From assembly GCA_964569795.1 (NCBI GenBank), contig CAZMVB010000020.1, forward strand, positions 11,984 to 75,983: a DNA stretch of 64,000 nucleotides, given 5' to 3'. The stretch comes from JAHJDS01 sp964569795. Lineage in GTDB: Bacteria; Desulfobacterota; Desulfarculia; Desulfarculales; JAHJDS01. The notes under the pieces were generated by a model. It ran no database searches. It worked only from the letters and a program-made list of their open reading frames with translations, and was not told the DNA's origin. Position numbers and translations under genes: made by a program. This document shows positions 17,286-26,185 of this stretch, piece after piece. The stretch's first letter is position 1. Each line of letters begins with the position of its first letter.

Positions 17286-18214
17286 CGTACAAATCCGGCA
17301 GCAATCTGGAGAAGATTCTTCGGGCGGGTCATTTCGCGGTCACCGGCGAGTGCGGTCCGCCCCAGGGCGCCAACCCCGAGGTCATCCGCGAGAAGGGCAA
17401 GTTCCTCAAGGGCAACGTGGACTCGGTCAACATGACCGACAACCAGACGGCCGTGGTCCGGATGTCCTCCCTGGCCGGGTGCCTCCTCCTCAAGGAGATG
17501 GGCATCGAGCCCAACATGCAGATGACCGTCCGCGACCGCAACCGGATCGGCCTCCAGTCCGATATCCTGGGCGCGGCCGCCCTGGGCATCAAGAACCTGC
17601 TCTGCCTGTCCGGCGACCACCAGCGCTTCGGCGATCACCCCGAGGCCAAGAACGTCTTTGACCTGGACTCGATGCAACTCATCCAGACGGTCAGGATGAT
17701 GCGCGACGAGGGCAAGCTCATCTCGGAAAAGGAACTCAACGGCCGGCCCGAGATCTTCATCGGGGCCGCGGCCAATCCCTTTGCCGATCCGTTCGAGTTC
17801 CGGCCCATCCGGCTCAAGAAGAAGATCGACGCCGGGGTGGATTTCGTCCAGACCCAGTGCATCTACAACATGCCCAAGTTCCGCGATTACATGAAGCGGG
17901 TGGTGGACCTGGGGCTCCACGAGCGGTGCTTCATCCTGGCCGGGATCACCCCCATGAAGAGCGTCGGTATGGCTCGATACATGCAACGCCTGGTGCCCGG
18001 CATGGACGTGCCCGACGAGGTCATCGACCGCCTCCGCGGCGTCAAGAAGAGCGAGCAGAGCGACGAGGGCATCAAGATGGCCGTCGAGCAGATCCAGGAA
18101 ATCCGGGAAATGACGGGCATCGCCGGGGTCCACCTCATGGCCATCGAGTGGGAGGAGCGGGTGCCCGAGATCGTCCAGGCGGCCGGCCTCCTGCCGAGGC
18201 CCCAGGTGGATTGA
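17282..18214 (+). CDS. metF: Methylenetetrahydrofolate reductase
   Basis: The enzyme has 310 residues and converts methylene-THF to methyl-THF (or the reverse) with a flavin. Recognisable parts are VTGECGPPQGANPE, NMTDNQTAVVRMS, LLCLSGDH, VDFVQTQCIYN and GITPMKS, as in the MetF TIM barrel. The length is that of the short bacterial type that depends on MetV. It is the last gene of hdrA-mvhD-metV-metF and is followed by a hairpin. In acetogenesis this is the step thought to be tied to energy saving by electron bifurcation. Confidence 0.95.
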   Translation: MTYKSGSNLEKILRAGHFAVTGECGPPQGANPEVIREKGKFLKGNVDSVNMTDNQTAVVRMSSLAGCLLLKEMGIEPNMQMTVRDRNRIGLQSDILGAAALGIKNLLCLSGDHQRFGDHPEAKNVFDLDSMQLIQTVRMMRDEGKLISEKELNGRPEIFIGAAANPFADPFEFRPIRLKKKIDAGVDFVQTQCIYNMPKFRDYMKRVVDLGLHERCFILAGITPMKSVGMARYMQRLVPGMDVPDEVIDRLRGVKKSEQSDEGIKMAVEQIQEIREMTGIAGVHLMAIEWEERVPEIVQAAGLLPRPQVD

Positions 18215-18265
18215 TCCACCAGCGGGCCGGTTTTGCCACCCGTCCGCCAAGTGTGTTAACGTTGT

Positions 18266-18288
18266 CCCCGCCTCTTTTCGAGGCGGGG
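18266..18288 (+). terminator. Hairpin, probable terminator after metF
   Basis: CCCCGCCTC (18266-18274) pairs with GAGGCGGGG (18280-18288) around a TTTTC loop, 52 bp after the metF stop. Only a weak T-rich tail follows. No cobalamin riboswitch conserved boxes were found around it although cob genes follow. Confidence 0.5.
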
Positions 18289-18354
18289 ATTCATCTTGGG
18301 TCCGAGGGCGTGATGCGGGTGGCCTCATAGACCCGGCACGCCCGGAGGGTGGTT

Positions 18355-18870
18355 TTGATTCACCTGGTGCTGGGCGGGGCCAAGAGCGGCAAGAGCGATT
18401 TCGCCCTGGCCGAGGCCGAACGGCTCTCGGCTGACCGGGTGTTTCTGGCCACGGCCGAGGCCCTGGACGCCGAGATGGCCGCCCGGATCGAGGACCACCA
18501 GAGGCGGCGGGGCCCGGGCTGGCGGACAATCGAGGCGCCCCTGGACCTGGAGGCGGCGCTTACGCGCCAGGATTCGGCGGACCGGACGTTCGTGGTGGAC
18601 TGCGTCACCGTCTGGCTGTCCAACCTGATGACCCGGGCCGGCCTGGACCCGGAGGCGGCCCTGGACCGGGCCAAGAGACTGGCCGGGCTCCTGCCCGACC
18701 TGGCGGCCGACGTGGTCCTGGTGGCCAACGAGGTCGGCTGGGGCCTGGTCCCGGCCGATGAGCTGAGCCGGGCCTGGCGCGACCTGGCCGGCCGGACCAA
18801 TCAGCTCCTGGCTCGAGCCGCCGACCGGGTGACCCTGGTCGTGGCCGGGCAACCCTTGACCCTGAAATGA
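18355..18870 (+). CDS. cobU: Adenosylcobinamide kinase / adenosylcobinamide-phosphate guanylyltransferase
   Basis: The product has about 171 residues. TTG at 18355 is chosen as start because GGAGG lies six bases before it; GTG at 18349 would touch the ribosome site. The P-loop GGAKSGKS at the N-terminus, FLATAEALDAEM, the DCVTVWLSNL segment and NEVGWGLVP are CobU signatures. The enzyme phosphorylates adenosylcobinamide and then makes the GDP derivative that CobS uses. It is the first gene of a cobU-cobT-cobS set. Cobamide is needed for corrinoid methyl transfer in the C1 pathway nearby. Confidence 0.93.
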   Translation: MIHLVLGGAKSGKSDFALAEAERLSADRVFLATAEALDAEMAARIEDHQRRRGPGWRTIEAPLDLEAALTRQDSADRTFVVDCVTVWLSNLMTRAGLDPEAALDRAKRLAGLLPDLAADVVLVANEVGWGLVPADELSRAWRDLAGRTNQLLARAADRVTLVVAGQPLTLK

Positions 18871-18989
18871 GCGGGCGCGACTCGTGCTGGGCAATTATCT
18901 ATAAACAATCTACGGTCTGACAAAATCGACGGTCGTCGATCCGGGCCGTCGCCAACCTGCTCAAAACCAGACATAAAGCGGAGTTTGAT

Positions 18990-20048
18990 GTGGAGCGTCT
19001 CCAGGAAATACTCAGAAAGATAGAACCCATTGACGAGTCCTGGTCCCAAAAGGCCCAGGCCCGCCTGGATGATCTGACCAAACCCCTCGGCAGCCTGGGG
19101 CGGCTCGAGGAGTGCGCCCGAAGATACGTGGCCGCGGCCCGGACCATGAACCCGGGCGACCTCTCGCCCCTGGTCGTCGTCTTTGCCGCGGACCACGGCG
19201 TGACCGACGAGGGGGTGAGCGCCTACCCCAAGGAGGTCACCCACCAGATGGTCCTCAACTTCCTGGCCGGCGGGGCCGGGATAAACGTCCTGGCCGCTTT
19301 GGTTCCGGCCGGGGTCCAGGTGGTTGACATGGGCGTGGCCCACGATTTCGGCCAGACCGTCGGCCTGATCGACCGCAAGATCGGACCGGGCACGGAAAAC
19401 ATGGTCCTCGGTCCGGCCATGACCCGGGACCAGGCGTTGCAATCCATCGCGGTCGGGGCCGAACTGGCGGCCGGGGCGATCAAGGACGGCTGCCGGCTCC
19501 TGGCCCCGGGCGAGATGGGCATCGGCAACACCACCGCCGCCAGCGCGGTCACGGCCGTGTTTACCGGGCGGCCCGTGGTCGAGGTGACCGGTAAGGGCAC
19601 CGGCCTGGACGAGCCGGGCCTGGCCCGCAAGGTCGAGATCATCCAGAAGGCCATCAGCGTCAACAAGCCCGACGCCGACGATCCTTTGGACGTCCTGCAC
19701 AAGATCGGCGGCTTCGAGCTGGGGGCCATCGCCGGGCTGATTCTGGAGGCCGCGGCGGCCCGGGTGCCGGTGGTCGTGGACGGCTTCATCTCGACCGCCG
19801 GGGCCCTGATCGCCCATCGGCTCCACCCGGACGTGTCCGGCTATCTGTTCGCCGCCCACCGCTCGGTCGAGCCGGGGCACCAGGCGGCCCTGGCGGCCCT
19901 GGGCCTGGACCCCCTGCTCGATCTTCAGATGCGCCTGGGCGAGGGCACCGGGGCCGCCCTGGGGATGATGTTACTGAAAGCCTCACTGGCCGTGCTCAAT
20001 CAGATGGCCACCTTTTCCTCGGCCGGGGTCTCGGAGAAGTCCGGCTGA
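18990..20048 (+). CDS. cobT: Nicotinate-nucleotide--dimethylbenzimidazole phosphoribosyltransferase
   Basis: The product has 352 residues with a GTG start at 18990 behind GCGGAG. Family marks are LTKPLGSLGRLE, FAADHGVTDEGVSAYP, GEMGIGNTTAASA and the catalytic Glu in RLGEGTGAAL near the C-terminus. The enzyme attaches ribose phosphate to the lower-ligand base (DMB or another base) to give the alpha-riboside used by CobS. The stop shares bases with the cobS start (TGATG). Confidence 0.96.
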   Translation: MERLQEILRKIEPIDESWSQKAQARLDDLTKPLGSLGRLEECARRYVAAARTMNPGDLSPLVVVFAADHGVTDEGVSAYPKEVTHQMVLNFLAGGAGINVLAALVPAGVQVVDMGVAHDFGQTVGLIDRKIGPGTENMVLGPAMTRDQALQSIAVGAELAAGAIKDGCRLLAPGEMGIGNTTAASAVTAVFTGRPVVEVTGKGTGLDEPGLARKVEIIQKAISVNKPDADDPLDVLHKIGGFELGAIAGLILEAAAARVPVVVDGFISTAGALIAHRLHPDVSGYLFAAHRSVEPGHQAALAALGLDPLLDLQMRLGEGTGAALGMMLLKASLAVLNQMATFSSAGVSEKSG

Positions 20049-20797
20049 TGATTGCCTGGGCCCGCCGGTTCGTCCTGGCCCTCCAGTTCCTGACCGTGGT
20101 GACCCTTGTCCCCCGCCTGGAACCGAGGGCCGGCGACCGGGCGGGCTCGATGATTTTTTATCCAGTGATCGGGCTGCTGCTGGGTCTGGCCCTGGCCGGG
20201 GCGGACTACGGCCTGGGAATGGTTTTTCCTCGACTGGTCACCGCCGTCCTGGTCGTCGCCCTGTGGGAGTTTTGTACCAGGGGCCTGCACCTGGACGGCC
20301 TGGCCGACGTGGCCGATGCCTTTATGGGGACCTCGGACCGGGCCAGGACTCTGGAAATTCTTCACGACACCCGGGTGGGCGTGTTCGGGGCGGGCGCCGT
20401 TTTTTTCGTAATTCTGCTCAAGGTCGCCCTGGTGGCCCACCTGGGACCTTCCCGTTTTTTCGGCCTGCTGCTGGTCCCGGTCATGCCCCGCCTGGTGATG
20501 GTCCTTTTGGCCTGGGCCCTGCCCTCGGCCGGGGGGAGCCTGGGCAAGCCGTTCGTCCATGAACTGCGCTGGGGGCACGCCCTGGCGGGCACGGTCCTGG
20601 CCGCGGCCGGCCTCGTGTTACTGGGCGGCTGGGGCGGTATCTGGCTGGGGCTGGTCGGCCTGGCCTGGGCCCTGATCTGGGGCGGTTACGTCTGGTTCCG
20701 GCTGCGGGGGGTGACCGGCGACTGCCTGGGCGCGGCCGGCGAACTGGCCGAGGCGATCCTGCTGGCCACCTGGCTACTCGCCCCGGGCGGGCCGTGA
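20048..20797 (+). CDS. cobS: Adenosylcobinamide-GDP ribazoletransferase
   Basis: The product has 249 residues and is an integral membrane protein with about six or seven helices. It carries FYPVIGLLLG and LHLDGLADVADAFMG followed by the acidic DTRVGVFG, the CobS signature. It joins AdoCbi-GDP and alpha-ribazole (phosphate) to complete the cobamide. It is translated in overlap with cobT. Confidence 0.95.
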   Translation: MIAWARRFVLALQFLTVVTLVPRLEPRAGDRAGSMIFYPVIGLLLGLALAGADYGLGMVFPRLVTAVLVVALWEFCTRGLHLDGLADVADAFMGTSDRARTLEILHDTRVGVFGAGAVFFVILLKVALVAHLGPSRFFGLLLVPVMPRLVMVLLAWALPSAGGSLGKPFVHELRWGHALAGTVLAAAGLVLLGGWGGIWLGLVGLAWALIWGGYVWFRLRGVTGDCLGAAGELAEAILLATWLLAPGGP

Positions 20798-20827
20798 AGG
20801 TCGTGATCCGACCCCTCTAATCCTGAA

Positions 20828-22264
20828 TCAGATCGAGACCGGCGGCCGCTTATCTCGCCAGGGCCGGGCCGCCTCGAGCTGGGCCGCCAGCCGAAACAGG
20901 GTGGCCTCGTCACCAAAGCGGCCGATGAACTGGGCGCCGATGGGAAGCCCGTCCGCGTTCCAAAAAAGCGGCACGGACATGGCCGGCTGTCCGGTGACGT
21001 TGCACGGGGCGGTGAACGGGGCAAAGTCATAGGACGCCCGCCAGCCCTTGAGCGGATCGTCCGGCCCGCCCTCGAAGGAGCCCAGGGGCAGGGGCGGACT
21101 CGCCAGGGTAGGGGTCAGCCAGACGTCCACGTCGGCCATGAAGGCGGCCACCTGGCGGGCCATGCCCTGGGCGGTCTGAACGGCCGTCAGGTAATCGGCG
21201 GCGCTGTGTTTGGCTCCCTTCTGATAGAGGGCCCAGGTCAGGGGCTCGAAGTCCTCCTCGCGGGGCGGCCGGCCAATCACCCGGGACACGCCCTGGATGG
21301 TCCAGGCCAGGCCGGCGGTCCAGATCACGCCGAAGACCTTGGCCAGGCCTTCGGAGTCATTGATCTTCGGGACGGCCTCGAAGACCTCGTGCCCCAGGTC
21401 GGCGCAGAGCCGGGCCGCGTCACCTGCGGCGGCAATGCAATCGGCATGGACCGGGGCCTCGGCCAGGGGTTTGGTCGAAAAGGCGATCCGCAGCCGTCCC
21501 GGGTCGGCACCCACCTCTTGAATAAAAGGCCGGGCCGGGGCCGGGGCGACGTAGGGATCCCCCTGGCCGGGCCCGGCCGTGGCGTCCAGGAGGGCGGCGC
21601 TGTCCCGGACGGACCGGGTCAGGCCGTGCTCGATCACCAGGCCGCTCATCACGTCCCCGAATCCCGGTCCCAGGGGGTTGCGGGCCCGGGTGGGCTTCAG
21701 GCCGAACAGGCCGCAGCACGAGGCCGGGATCCGGATCGAGCCGCCGCCGTCGTTGCCGTGGGCCAGGGGGACCAGGCCCGCGGCCACGGCCGCGGCCGAG
21801 CCGCCGCTCGACCCGCCCGGCGTCCGGCTGGTGTCCCAGGGGTTGCGGGACGGCCCGAACAGGTGAGGCTCGGTGGTCGGCATCAGGCCGAATTCCGGGG
21901 TGTTGGTCTTGCCGAGAACGATCAGGCCGGAACGCTTGAAACGCGACACCAGTTCGCTGTCGTGAGGGGCCACGAACCCGGTCAGGGCCTTTGATCCGGC
22001 GGTCAGGCGCACCCCTTTATAGGTGGCCACCAGGTCCTTGAGCAGAAAGGGCACCCCAATGAACGGCCCGTCCGGCAGCGGTCCCCGGGCCTTCTTGCGG
22101 GCCTGGTCGAACATGGGGGTGACCACGGCGTTGAGATCCGGGTTGAGCCGCTCGATCCGGCCGATGGCCGCCTCGACCAGTTCCAGGGGCGTTACTTCCC
22201 GGCGCCGCACCAGGCCGGCCAGGTCAGTGGCGTCGGCCCAAGCCAGTTCATGTTCTGACAGCAT
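20828..22264 (-). CDS. Amidase (amidase-signature family)
   Basis: The product has 478 residues, starting at ATG 22264 (MLSEHELAWADA); the frame is open 48 codons further upstream but homology begins here. It shows the Ser-Ser-Lys triad: Lys in FLLKDL, Ser in GGSSGGSAAAVA and Ser in GGGSIRIPAS. The family hydrolyses carboxamides (acylamides, indoleacetamide, Glu-tRNA). The C-terminus TGQPAMSVPLFWNADGLPIG is typical of catabolic amidases rather than GatA. No gatB/gatC lies beside it. Confidence 0.92.
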   Translation of the reverse strand: MLSEHELAWADATDLAGLVRRREVTPLELVEAAIGRIERLNPDLNAVVTPMFDQARKKARGPLPDGPFIGVPFLLKDLVATYKGVRLTAGSKALTGFVAPHDSELVSRFKRSGLIVLGKTNTPEFGLMPTTEPHLFGPSRNPWDTSRTPGGSSGGSAAAVAAGLVPLAHGNDGGGSIRIPASCCGLFGLKPTRARNPLGPGFGDVMSGLVIEHGLTRSVRDSAALLDATAGPGQGDPYVAPAPARPFIQEVGADPGRLRIAFSTKPLAEAPVHADCIAAAGDAARLCADLGHEVFEAVPKINDSEGLAKVFGVIWTAGLAWTIQGVSRVIGRPPREEDFEPLTWALYQKGAKHSAADYLTAVQTAQGMARQVAAFMADVDVWLTPTLASPPLPLGSFEGGPDDPLKGWRASYDFAPFTAPCNVTGQPAMSVPLFWNADGLPIGAQFIGRFGDEATLFRLAAQLEAARPWRDKRPPVSI

Positions 22265-22512
22265 GTCCGTTTTCCAACCAAAACTGGATTTAACAAAAAT
22301 AGGGACAAGTCCCTGGTCCGCGTCGCCCGTGTCGGGCCGCCGAACCGGTTCAATGTAGCACGATCGGGCGGGCGAGTTAATTATTTTCCGGAGCAAGTCC
22401 GGGGCCAATTCGACTTGCCTGGTCCGGGCGGTTATGCTAGAAAATGACTGATTTAATCCGAACTCGACCGGGAGCCGCAGCCTCCCGATTGCATCACCAG
22501 CAGGAGTGACCG

Positions 22513-23013
22513 ATGTACCTGATGCCCGCTACCGAGCCGATTCCCGATGACGTGACCCCGGACATGCTGGACCAGATCGACCAGATCGTCGCCTCTGGAA
22601 AGGGCCGGCCCAACGCCCTGATCCCGGTCCTGCAGCAGGTCCAGGAGGTGGCCGGTTATCTGCCGGTGGCCCTCCAGCAGCGCATCGCCCGGGGGCTGGG
22701 GGTGCCGGGGAGCGACGTGTTCGGCGTGACCACGTTCTACTCGTTTTTCTCGATGGTCCCCCGGGGCCGCAACGTCATCAAGTGCTGCCTGGGCACGGCC
22801 TGTTTTGTCGGGGGCGGCAACGAGACCCTGGAGCGAATCAAGACCTACACCGGCCTCAAGGAGGGGGGGACCAGCCAGGATCGCCGGTTCACCCTGGAGG
22901 TGGTCCGCTGCGTGGGGGCCTGCGGCCTGGCCCCGGTGACGGTCATCAACGAGGACACCCACCGCAAACTGACCGCGGACCGGGTGGTCGAGGTCCTGGA
23001 CAAGTATGAATGA
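22513..23013 (+). CDS. NuoE-like [2Fe-2S] subunit of NADH-linked hydrogenase (HydC/HndA type)
   Basis: The product has 166 residues with the ribosome site AGGAGTG seven bases before ATG 22513. It has the thioredoxin-like [2Fe-2S] fold: IPVLQQVQEVAGYLP, FGVTTFYSFF, CCLGTACFVGGG and CVGACGLAPV give the four cluster cysteines. In bifurcating hydrogenases this subunit works with a NuoF-like subunit and HydA. It is the first gene of an operon in which the next gene starts eight bases before this one ends. Confidence 0.93.
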   Translation: MYLMPATEPIPDDVTPDMLDQIDQIVASGKGRPNALIPVLQQVQEVAGYLPVALQQRIARGLGVPGSDVFGVTTFYSFFSMVPRGRNVIKCCLGTACFVGGGNETLERIKTYTGLKEGGTSQDRRFTLEVVRCVGACGLAPVTVINEDTHRKLTADRVVEVLDKYE

Positions 23014-23383
23014 CGACGGTGCCTGGCGCCCGGTCCTGCTGGACGACATCCGGCGGGCCCTGGAGGCGGAGGTCCTGGCCGGGCAGGAGCGGCTGTCCGA
23101 GCCGGTGGAGCGGGCCGACGCCACGGACCTGATGAGCCAGGTCCTGGCCTTCGCCCGCCCGGGAACCGTCCTGTTGACCGGCCTGACCAACATCCAGGTC
23201 GTGAACACGGCCATGGTCGCCGAGCTGTCCGGCCTGATTTTCGTCAGGGGCCTGAGGCCGCCCGAAGAGGTGATGGCCCGCGGGCGCGCCCTGTCCCTGC
23301 CCATGCTCCTCACTTCCCGCTGTATGTACCGCGCCTGTGGTTTGCTGTACAACCTGGGTCTGCCCGGACTGCTCGTCCCATGA
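23006..23383 (+). CDS. DRTGG-domain protein in hydrogenase regulatory cassette
   Basis: The product has 125 residues and overlaps the NuoE-like gene by 8 bp. PGTVLLTGLTNIQVVNTA, LIFVRGLRPPEEV and RACGLLYNLGL match the DRTGG-type small domain common beside [FeFe]-hydrogenase genes of anaerobes. The domain is thought to bind a ligand or nucleotide, but its role is not established. A paralogue lies at 25106-25441 in the same operon. Confidence 0.8.
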   Translation: MNDDGAWRPVLLDDIRRALEAEVLAGQERLSEPVERADATDLMSQVLAFARPGTVLLTGLTNIQVVNTAMVAELSGLIFVRGLRPPEEVMARGRALSLPMLLTSRCMYRACGLLYNLGLPGLLVP

Positions 23384-23820
23384 CCCTGTATCGCGAAGAG
23401 TTCGACATCCGGGAGATGGACTTCGCCCGGGCCGGCGAGGCGTCCATCCGGATCAAGCACGTCCTCAAGGAGATCGGGGCTGACCCGACTCTGGTCCACC
23501 GGGCGGCCATCTGCGCCTACGAGGCCGAGATGAACGAGGTGATGTACGGCCAGGGGGGAAGGATGACCCTGGAACTGACCGAGGACCGGATTCTGATCCT
23601 GGTCGAGGACGACGGCCCGGGCATCGAGGACATCGACCTGGCCCTGACCGAGGGCTTTTCGACGGCCACCGAGGAGATGCGGGAAATGGGCTTCGGGGCG
23701 GGCATGGGCCTGCCCAACATCAACCGTAATGCCGGCCGGTTCAAGATCGAGTCGGCCCCGGGACGGGGCAGTCGGCTGGAAATCGTGTTCGACACCGGCT
23801 GGCGGGACAAGGGATCATGA
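23380..23820 (+). CDS. RsbW/RsbT-like ATP-binding protein
   Basis: The product has 146 residues and overlaps its neighbours by four bases at each end. It holds a GHKL ATPase domain without a dimerisation/His domain: an N-box with EAEMNEVMYG, EDDGPGIEDIDLAL and GFGAGMGLPNI. Proteins of this kind are anti-sigma factors or kinases acting on Ser/Thr in partner-switching systems. Inside this hydrogenase operon it may transmit a redox or hydrogen signal from the HydS-like protein that follows. Confidence 0.85.
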   Translation: MTLYREEFDIREMDFARAGEASIRIKHVLKEIGADPTLVHRAAICAYEAEMNEVMYGQGGRMTLELTEDRILILVEDDGPGIEDIDLALTEGFSTATEEMREMGFGAGMGLPNINRNAGRFKIESAPGRGSRLEIVFDTGWRDKGS

Positions 23821-25109
23821 CCAACGACCGGGAAAAACCGAAAAAGTCGCATTCGGTCGTCATCGTCGAACCCAAGTGCAACGGCTGCGTGGTCTGCATG
23901 AAGGCCTGCCCCACCCGGGCCATCCGGGTCAAGGCCGGCCGGGCCTACATCATCGGCCAGCTCTGCGTGGACTGCGGCGAGTGCGTTCGGGTCTGTCCCC
24001 GTCAGGCGGTCGAGCCCATGGTCTCGACCTACCGCGACCTGGCCGAGTTCCAGGTCACGGCCGTCTTTCCCTCGCCGTCCCTGTACAGCCAGTTCGGCGA
24101 CGAGGTCCTGCCCAATGACGTCCTGCTGGCCCTGACCAAGCTCGGTTTTGATTACGTCTATGACATCGGCCCCTTTTGCGAGATGGTCTCCCTGGCCGTG
24201 GTGGAATGGCTCAAAAATAATCCCGAGCCCCGGCCGATGATCTCGGCCATGTGTCCGGTGGTGGTCCGGCTCATTACGAAACGCTTTCCCGGCCTGATCC
24301 CGCTGGTCATCCCCATCGAGCCGCCCCGCGAGGTGGCCGCCCGTTACATCCGTCGCCTGGTGCGGGCCAAGACCGGCCAGCCCGACGAGGCCATCGGCGT
24401 CTTCCAGATCACGCCCTGCGCCTCCAAGGTCCAGTCCATCAACAGTCCCCTGGCCCTCAAGCGATCCTACCTGACCGGGGCCCTGGGCATCGCCGACCTC
24501 TACGGCGACATCTTCATGGGCCTCAAGGAGCTGACCCCGGCCGATCACGACCAGATGCTGTTTCGGTCCAGCGGCCTGGGGCTGTCCTGGGACACGGCCG
24601 GGGGCGAGGTGATGGGTCTCCGCAACGTCGAGGGCGCCCTGTCGGTCCACGGCCTGGCCGAGACCATCGAGGTCCTGGAGGACATCGAATCGGGACGTCT
24701 GGGGGACATGAATTTCGTCGAGTGCCGGACCTGTCCCGACGGCTGCCTGGGCGGGTGCCTGACCGTGGCCAACCACTACCGGGCCCGGGCCACGGTCATG
24801 AATCTCGTCCAGATGTTCGGCACCCGGCCCCGGGTCCGTCCGGCCGAGGTCAAGCAGTTGTGGCGCGAGGGGTTTTTTGACATTGAACAGGAGATCCCGC
24901 CCACCCCGACCGCCCTGGGACGAACCCCCCTCGAGGCCCTCCGGACCCTCCAGGAGGCCCAGCGCCTGGAGAGACTTTTGCCCGGCAAGCTGTGCGGGGC
25001 CTGCGGCGCGCCGGACTGCCAGACCCTGGCCGAGGACGTGGTCTTGGGAAGGGCCCAACTGTCCCACTGCCCTTACATGGCGGGCAAAGAACGGGAGGTG
25101 TCGGCGTGA
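23817..25109 (+). CDS. HydS-like [FeFe]-hydrogenase homologue, putative sensor
   Basis: The protein has 430 residues. The N-terminal two-cluster ferredoxin (CNGCVVCMKACP, CVDCGECVRVCP) is followed by an H-domain-like region and a C-terminal C-x2-C-x4-C-x16-C motif (LCGACGAPDC then HCP). The three H-cluster motifs are present but changed. AMCP replaces TSCCP, so the cluster-ligand Cys is kept while the proton-relay Cys is Met. PCASK stands for PCTAK and CPDGC for CPGGC, so all four ligand cysteines remain. This is the pattern of low-activity sensory HydS enzymes rather than working HydA. It probably senses hydrogen or redox state and signals through the ATPases beside it. Confidence 0.85.
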   Translation: MTNDREKPKKSHSVVIVEPKCNGCVVCMKACPTRAIRVKAGRAYIIGQLCVDCGECVRVCPRQAVEPMVSTYRDLAEFQVTAVFPSPSLYSQFGDEVLPNDVLLALTKLGFDYVYDIGPFCEMVSLAVVEWLKNNPEPRPMISAMCPVVVRLITKRFPGLIPLVIPIEPPREVAARYIRRLVRAKTGQPDEAIGVFQITPCASKVQSINSPLALKRSYLTGALGIADLYGDIFMGLKELTPADHDQMLFRSSGLGLSWDTAGGEVMGLRNVEGALSVHGLAETIEVLEDIESGRLGDMNFVECRTCPDGCLGGCLTVANHYRARATVMNLVQMFGTRPRVRPAEVKQLWREGFFDIEQEIPPTPTALGRTPLEALRTLQEAQRLERLLPGKLCGACGAPDCQTLAEDVVLGRAQLSHCPYMAGKEREVSA

Positions 25110-25441
25110 CGCTCAAGGAACTGGCGGACGAGTTGGAAATGATCGTCCTGGCCGGCGGGGACGGCCTGGACCGGGAGGTGAACGGCGGGTACGTCGGCGA
25201 TCTGTTGAGCGACGTCATGGCCAACTCCGCCCCCGGCCAGGTCTGGATCACCGTCCAGGGCCACCTCAACGTGATCGCCGTGGGAACCCTGCGCGAACTG
25301 GCCGGCGTGATCCTGGCCGCCGGTCGCCCACCGGCCGATGAGATGCGGGCCAAGGCCGAGGCCGAGGGCCTGCCCATCCTGAGCAGCCCGATGACCGCCT
25401 TCGAGCTGGCCGGCCGGGTGCACCGGCTGCTCGAGGGCTGA
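25106..25441 (+). CDS. Second DRTGG-domain protein
   Basis: The product has 111 residues with a GTG start at 25106 behind GGGAGGTG, overlapping the HydS-like stop by four bases. MTLKELADELEM, VGDLLSDVMANSAPGQVWITVQGH and ADEMRAKAEAEGLPIL match the same small domain as the product of 23006-23383, though diverged. The pair may form a heterodimer or bind two ligands. It shares a base with the PHP gene (stop at 25439-25441, ATG at 25441). Confidence 0.8.
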   Translation: MTLKELADELEMIVLAGGDGLDREVNGGYVGDLLSDVMANSAPGQVWITVQGHLNVIAVGTLRELAGVILAAGRPPADEMRAKAEAEGLPILSSPMTAFELAGRVHRLLEG

Positions 25442-26184
25442 TGATTTATCGGGCCGATCTGCATCTCCACACCTGTCTGTCCCCTTGCGGCGACCTGGAC
25501 ATGTCGCCCCGGGGGGTGGTCGAGGCCGCGGTCGCGGCCGGGCTGGATATCATCGCCGTCACCGATCACAACTCGGCCGAAAACGTGGCGGCCGTGGTCC
25601 GGGCCGCCGCCGGCCGCGAGGGGCTGACGGTCCTGTGCGGGATGGAGATCACCTCGGTCGAGGAGGTCCACGTCCTGACCCTGTTCAACGATCCAGAGAC
25701 GGCCCTGGCCATGCAGGACGTGCTGTACGCCAATTTCCCGGGAAAAACCAACCGGCCGGACATCTTCGGCGAACAGGTCGTGGCCAACGAGTTCGACGAG
25801 GTCGAGGGCTTCAACGAGCGGCTGCTCATCGGGGCCTCGCTCCTCCCGCTGACCGAGGTGATCCGGCACTGTCACGCCCTGGGCGGGCTGGCCGTGGCCG
25901 CCCACGTGGACCGGCCGGCCTTTTCCCTGATCGGGCAGTTGGGGTTCGTCCCGCCCGACCTGGAGGTGGACGCCTTCGAGATCTCGGCCCGGGCCGACGA
26001 GGCCGACCTGGTGCGCCAATATCCGGCCCTGGCCGGCCGTCCCCTGCTGCGGGGCTCGGACGCCCATTTTCCCCGGGACATCGGCTCGGCCTGGACCGAG
26101 TTCCGGCTCAACAGCCCGGAATTAGACGAGATTCGGCTGGCCCTTCAGGGCCGGGACGGCCGGATGGTCTCGGAAAAGAGTTGA
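25441..26184 (+). CDS. PHP-domain phosphoesterase
   Basis: The product has 247 residues. The metal-binding motifs of the polymerase/histidinol-phosphatase family are visible: ADLHLHTCLSPCG, AVTDHNSAEN, CGMEITS, AAHVDRP and GSDAHFP. The family cleaves phosphate esters with two or three metal ions. In this cassette the substrate may be a signalling nucleotide or phosphoprotein, which is inference. PHP genes recur in this position in hydrogenase clusters of anaerobes. Confidence 0.88.
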   Translation: MIYRADLHLHTCLSPCGDLDMSPRGVVEAAVAAGLDIIAVTDHNSAENVAAVVRAAAGREGLTVLCGMEITSVEEVHVLTLFNDPETALAMQDVLYANFPGKTNRPDIFGEQVVANEFDEVEGFNERLLIGASLLPLTEVIRHCHALGGLAVAAHVDRPAFSLIGQLGFVPPDLEVDAFEISARADEADLVRQYPALAGRPLLRGSDAHFPRDIGSAWTEFRLNSPELDEIRLALQGRDGRMVSEKS

Positions 26185-26185
26185 C

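Noticed and set aside
18215..18354. Cobalamin riboswitch before the cobU-cobT-cobS set
   Set aside because: The conserved B12 box and core boxes were not found. The only clear structure is a hairpin better explained as the metF terminator.
22265..22408. Longer N-terminus for the amidase
   Set aside because: The 48 extra codons have no family similarity and the ATG at 22264 begins directly where amidase homology starts.
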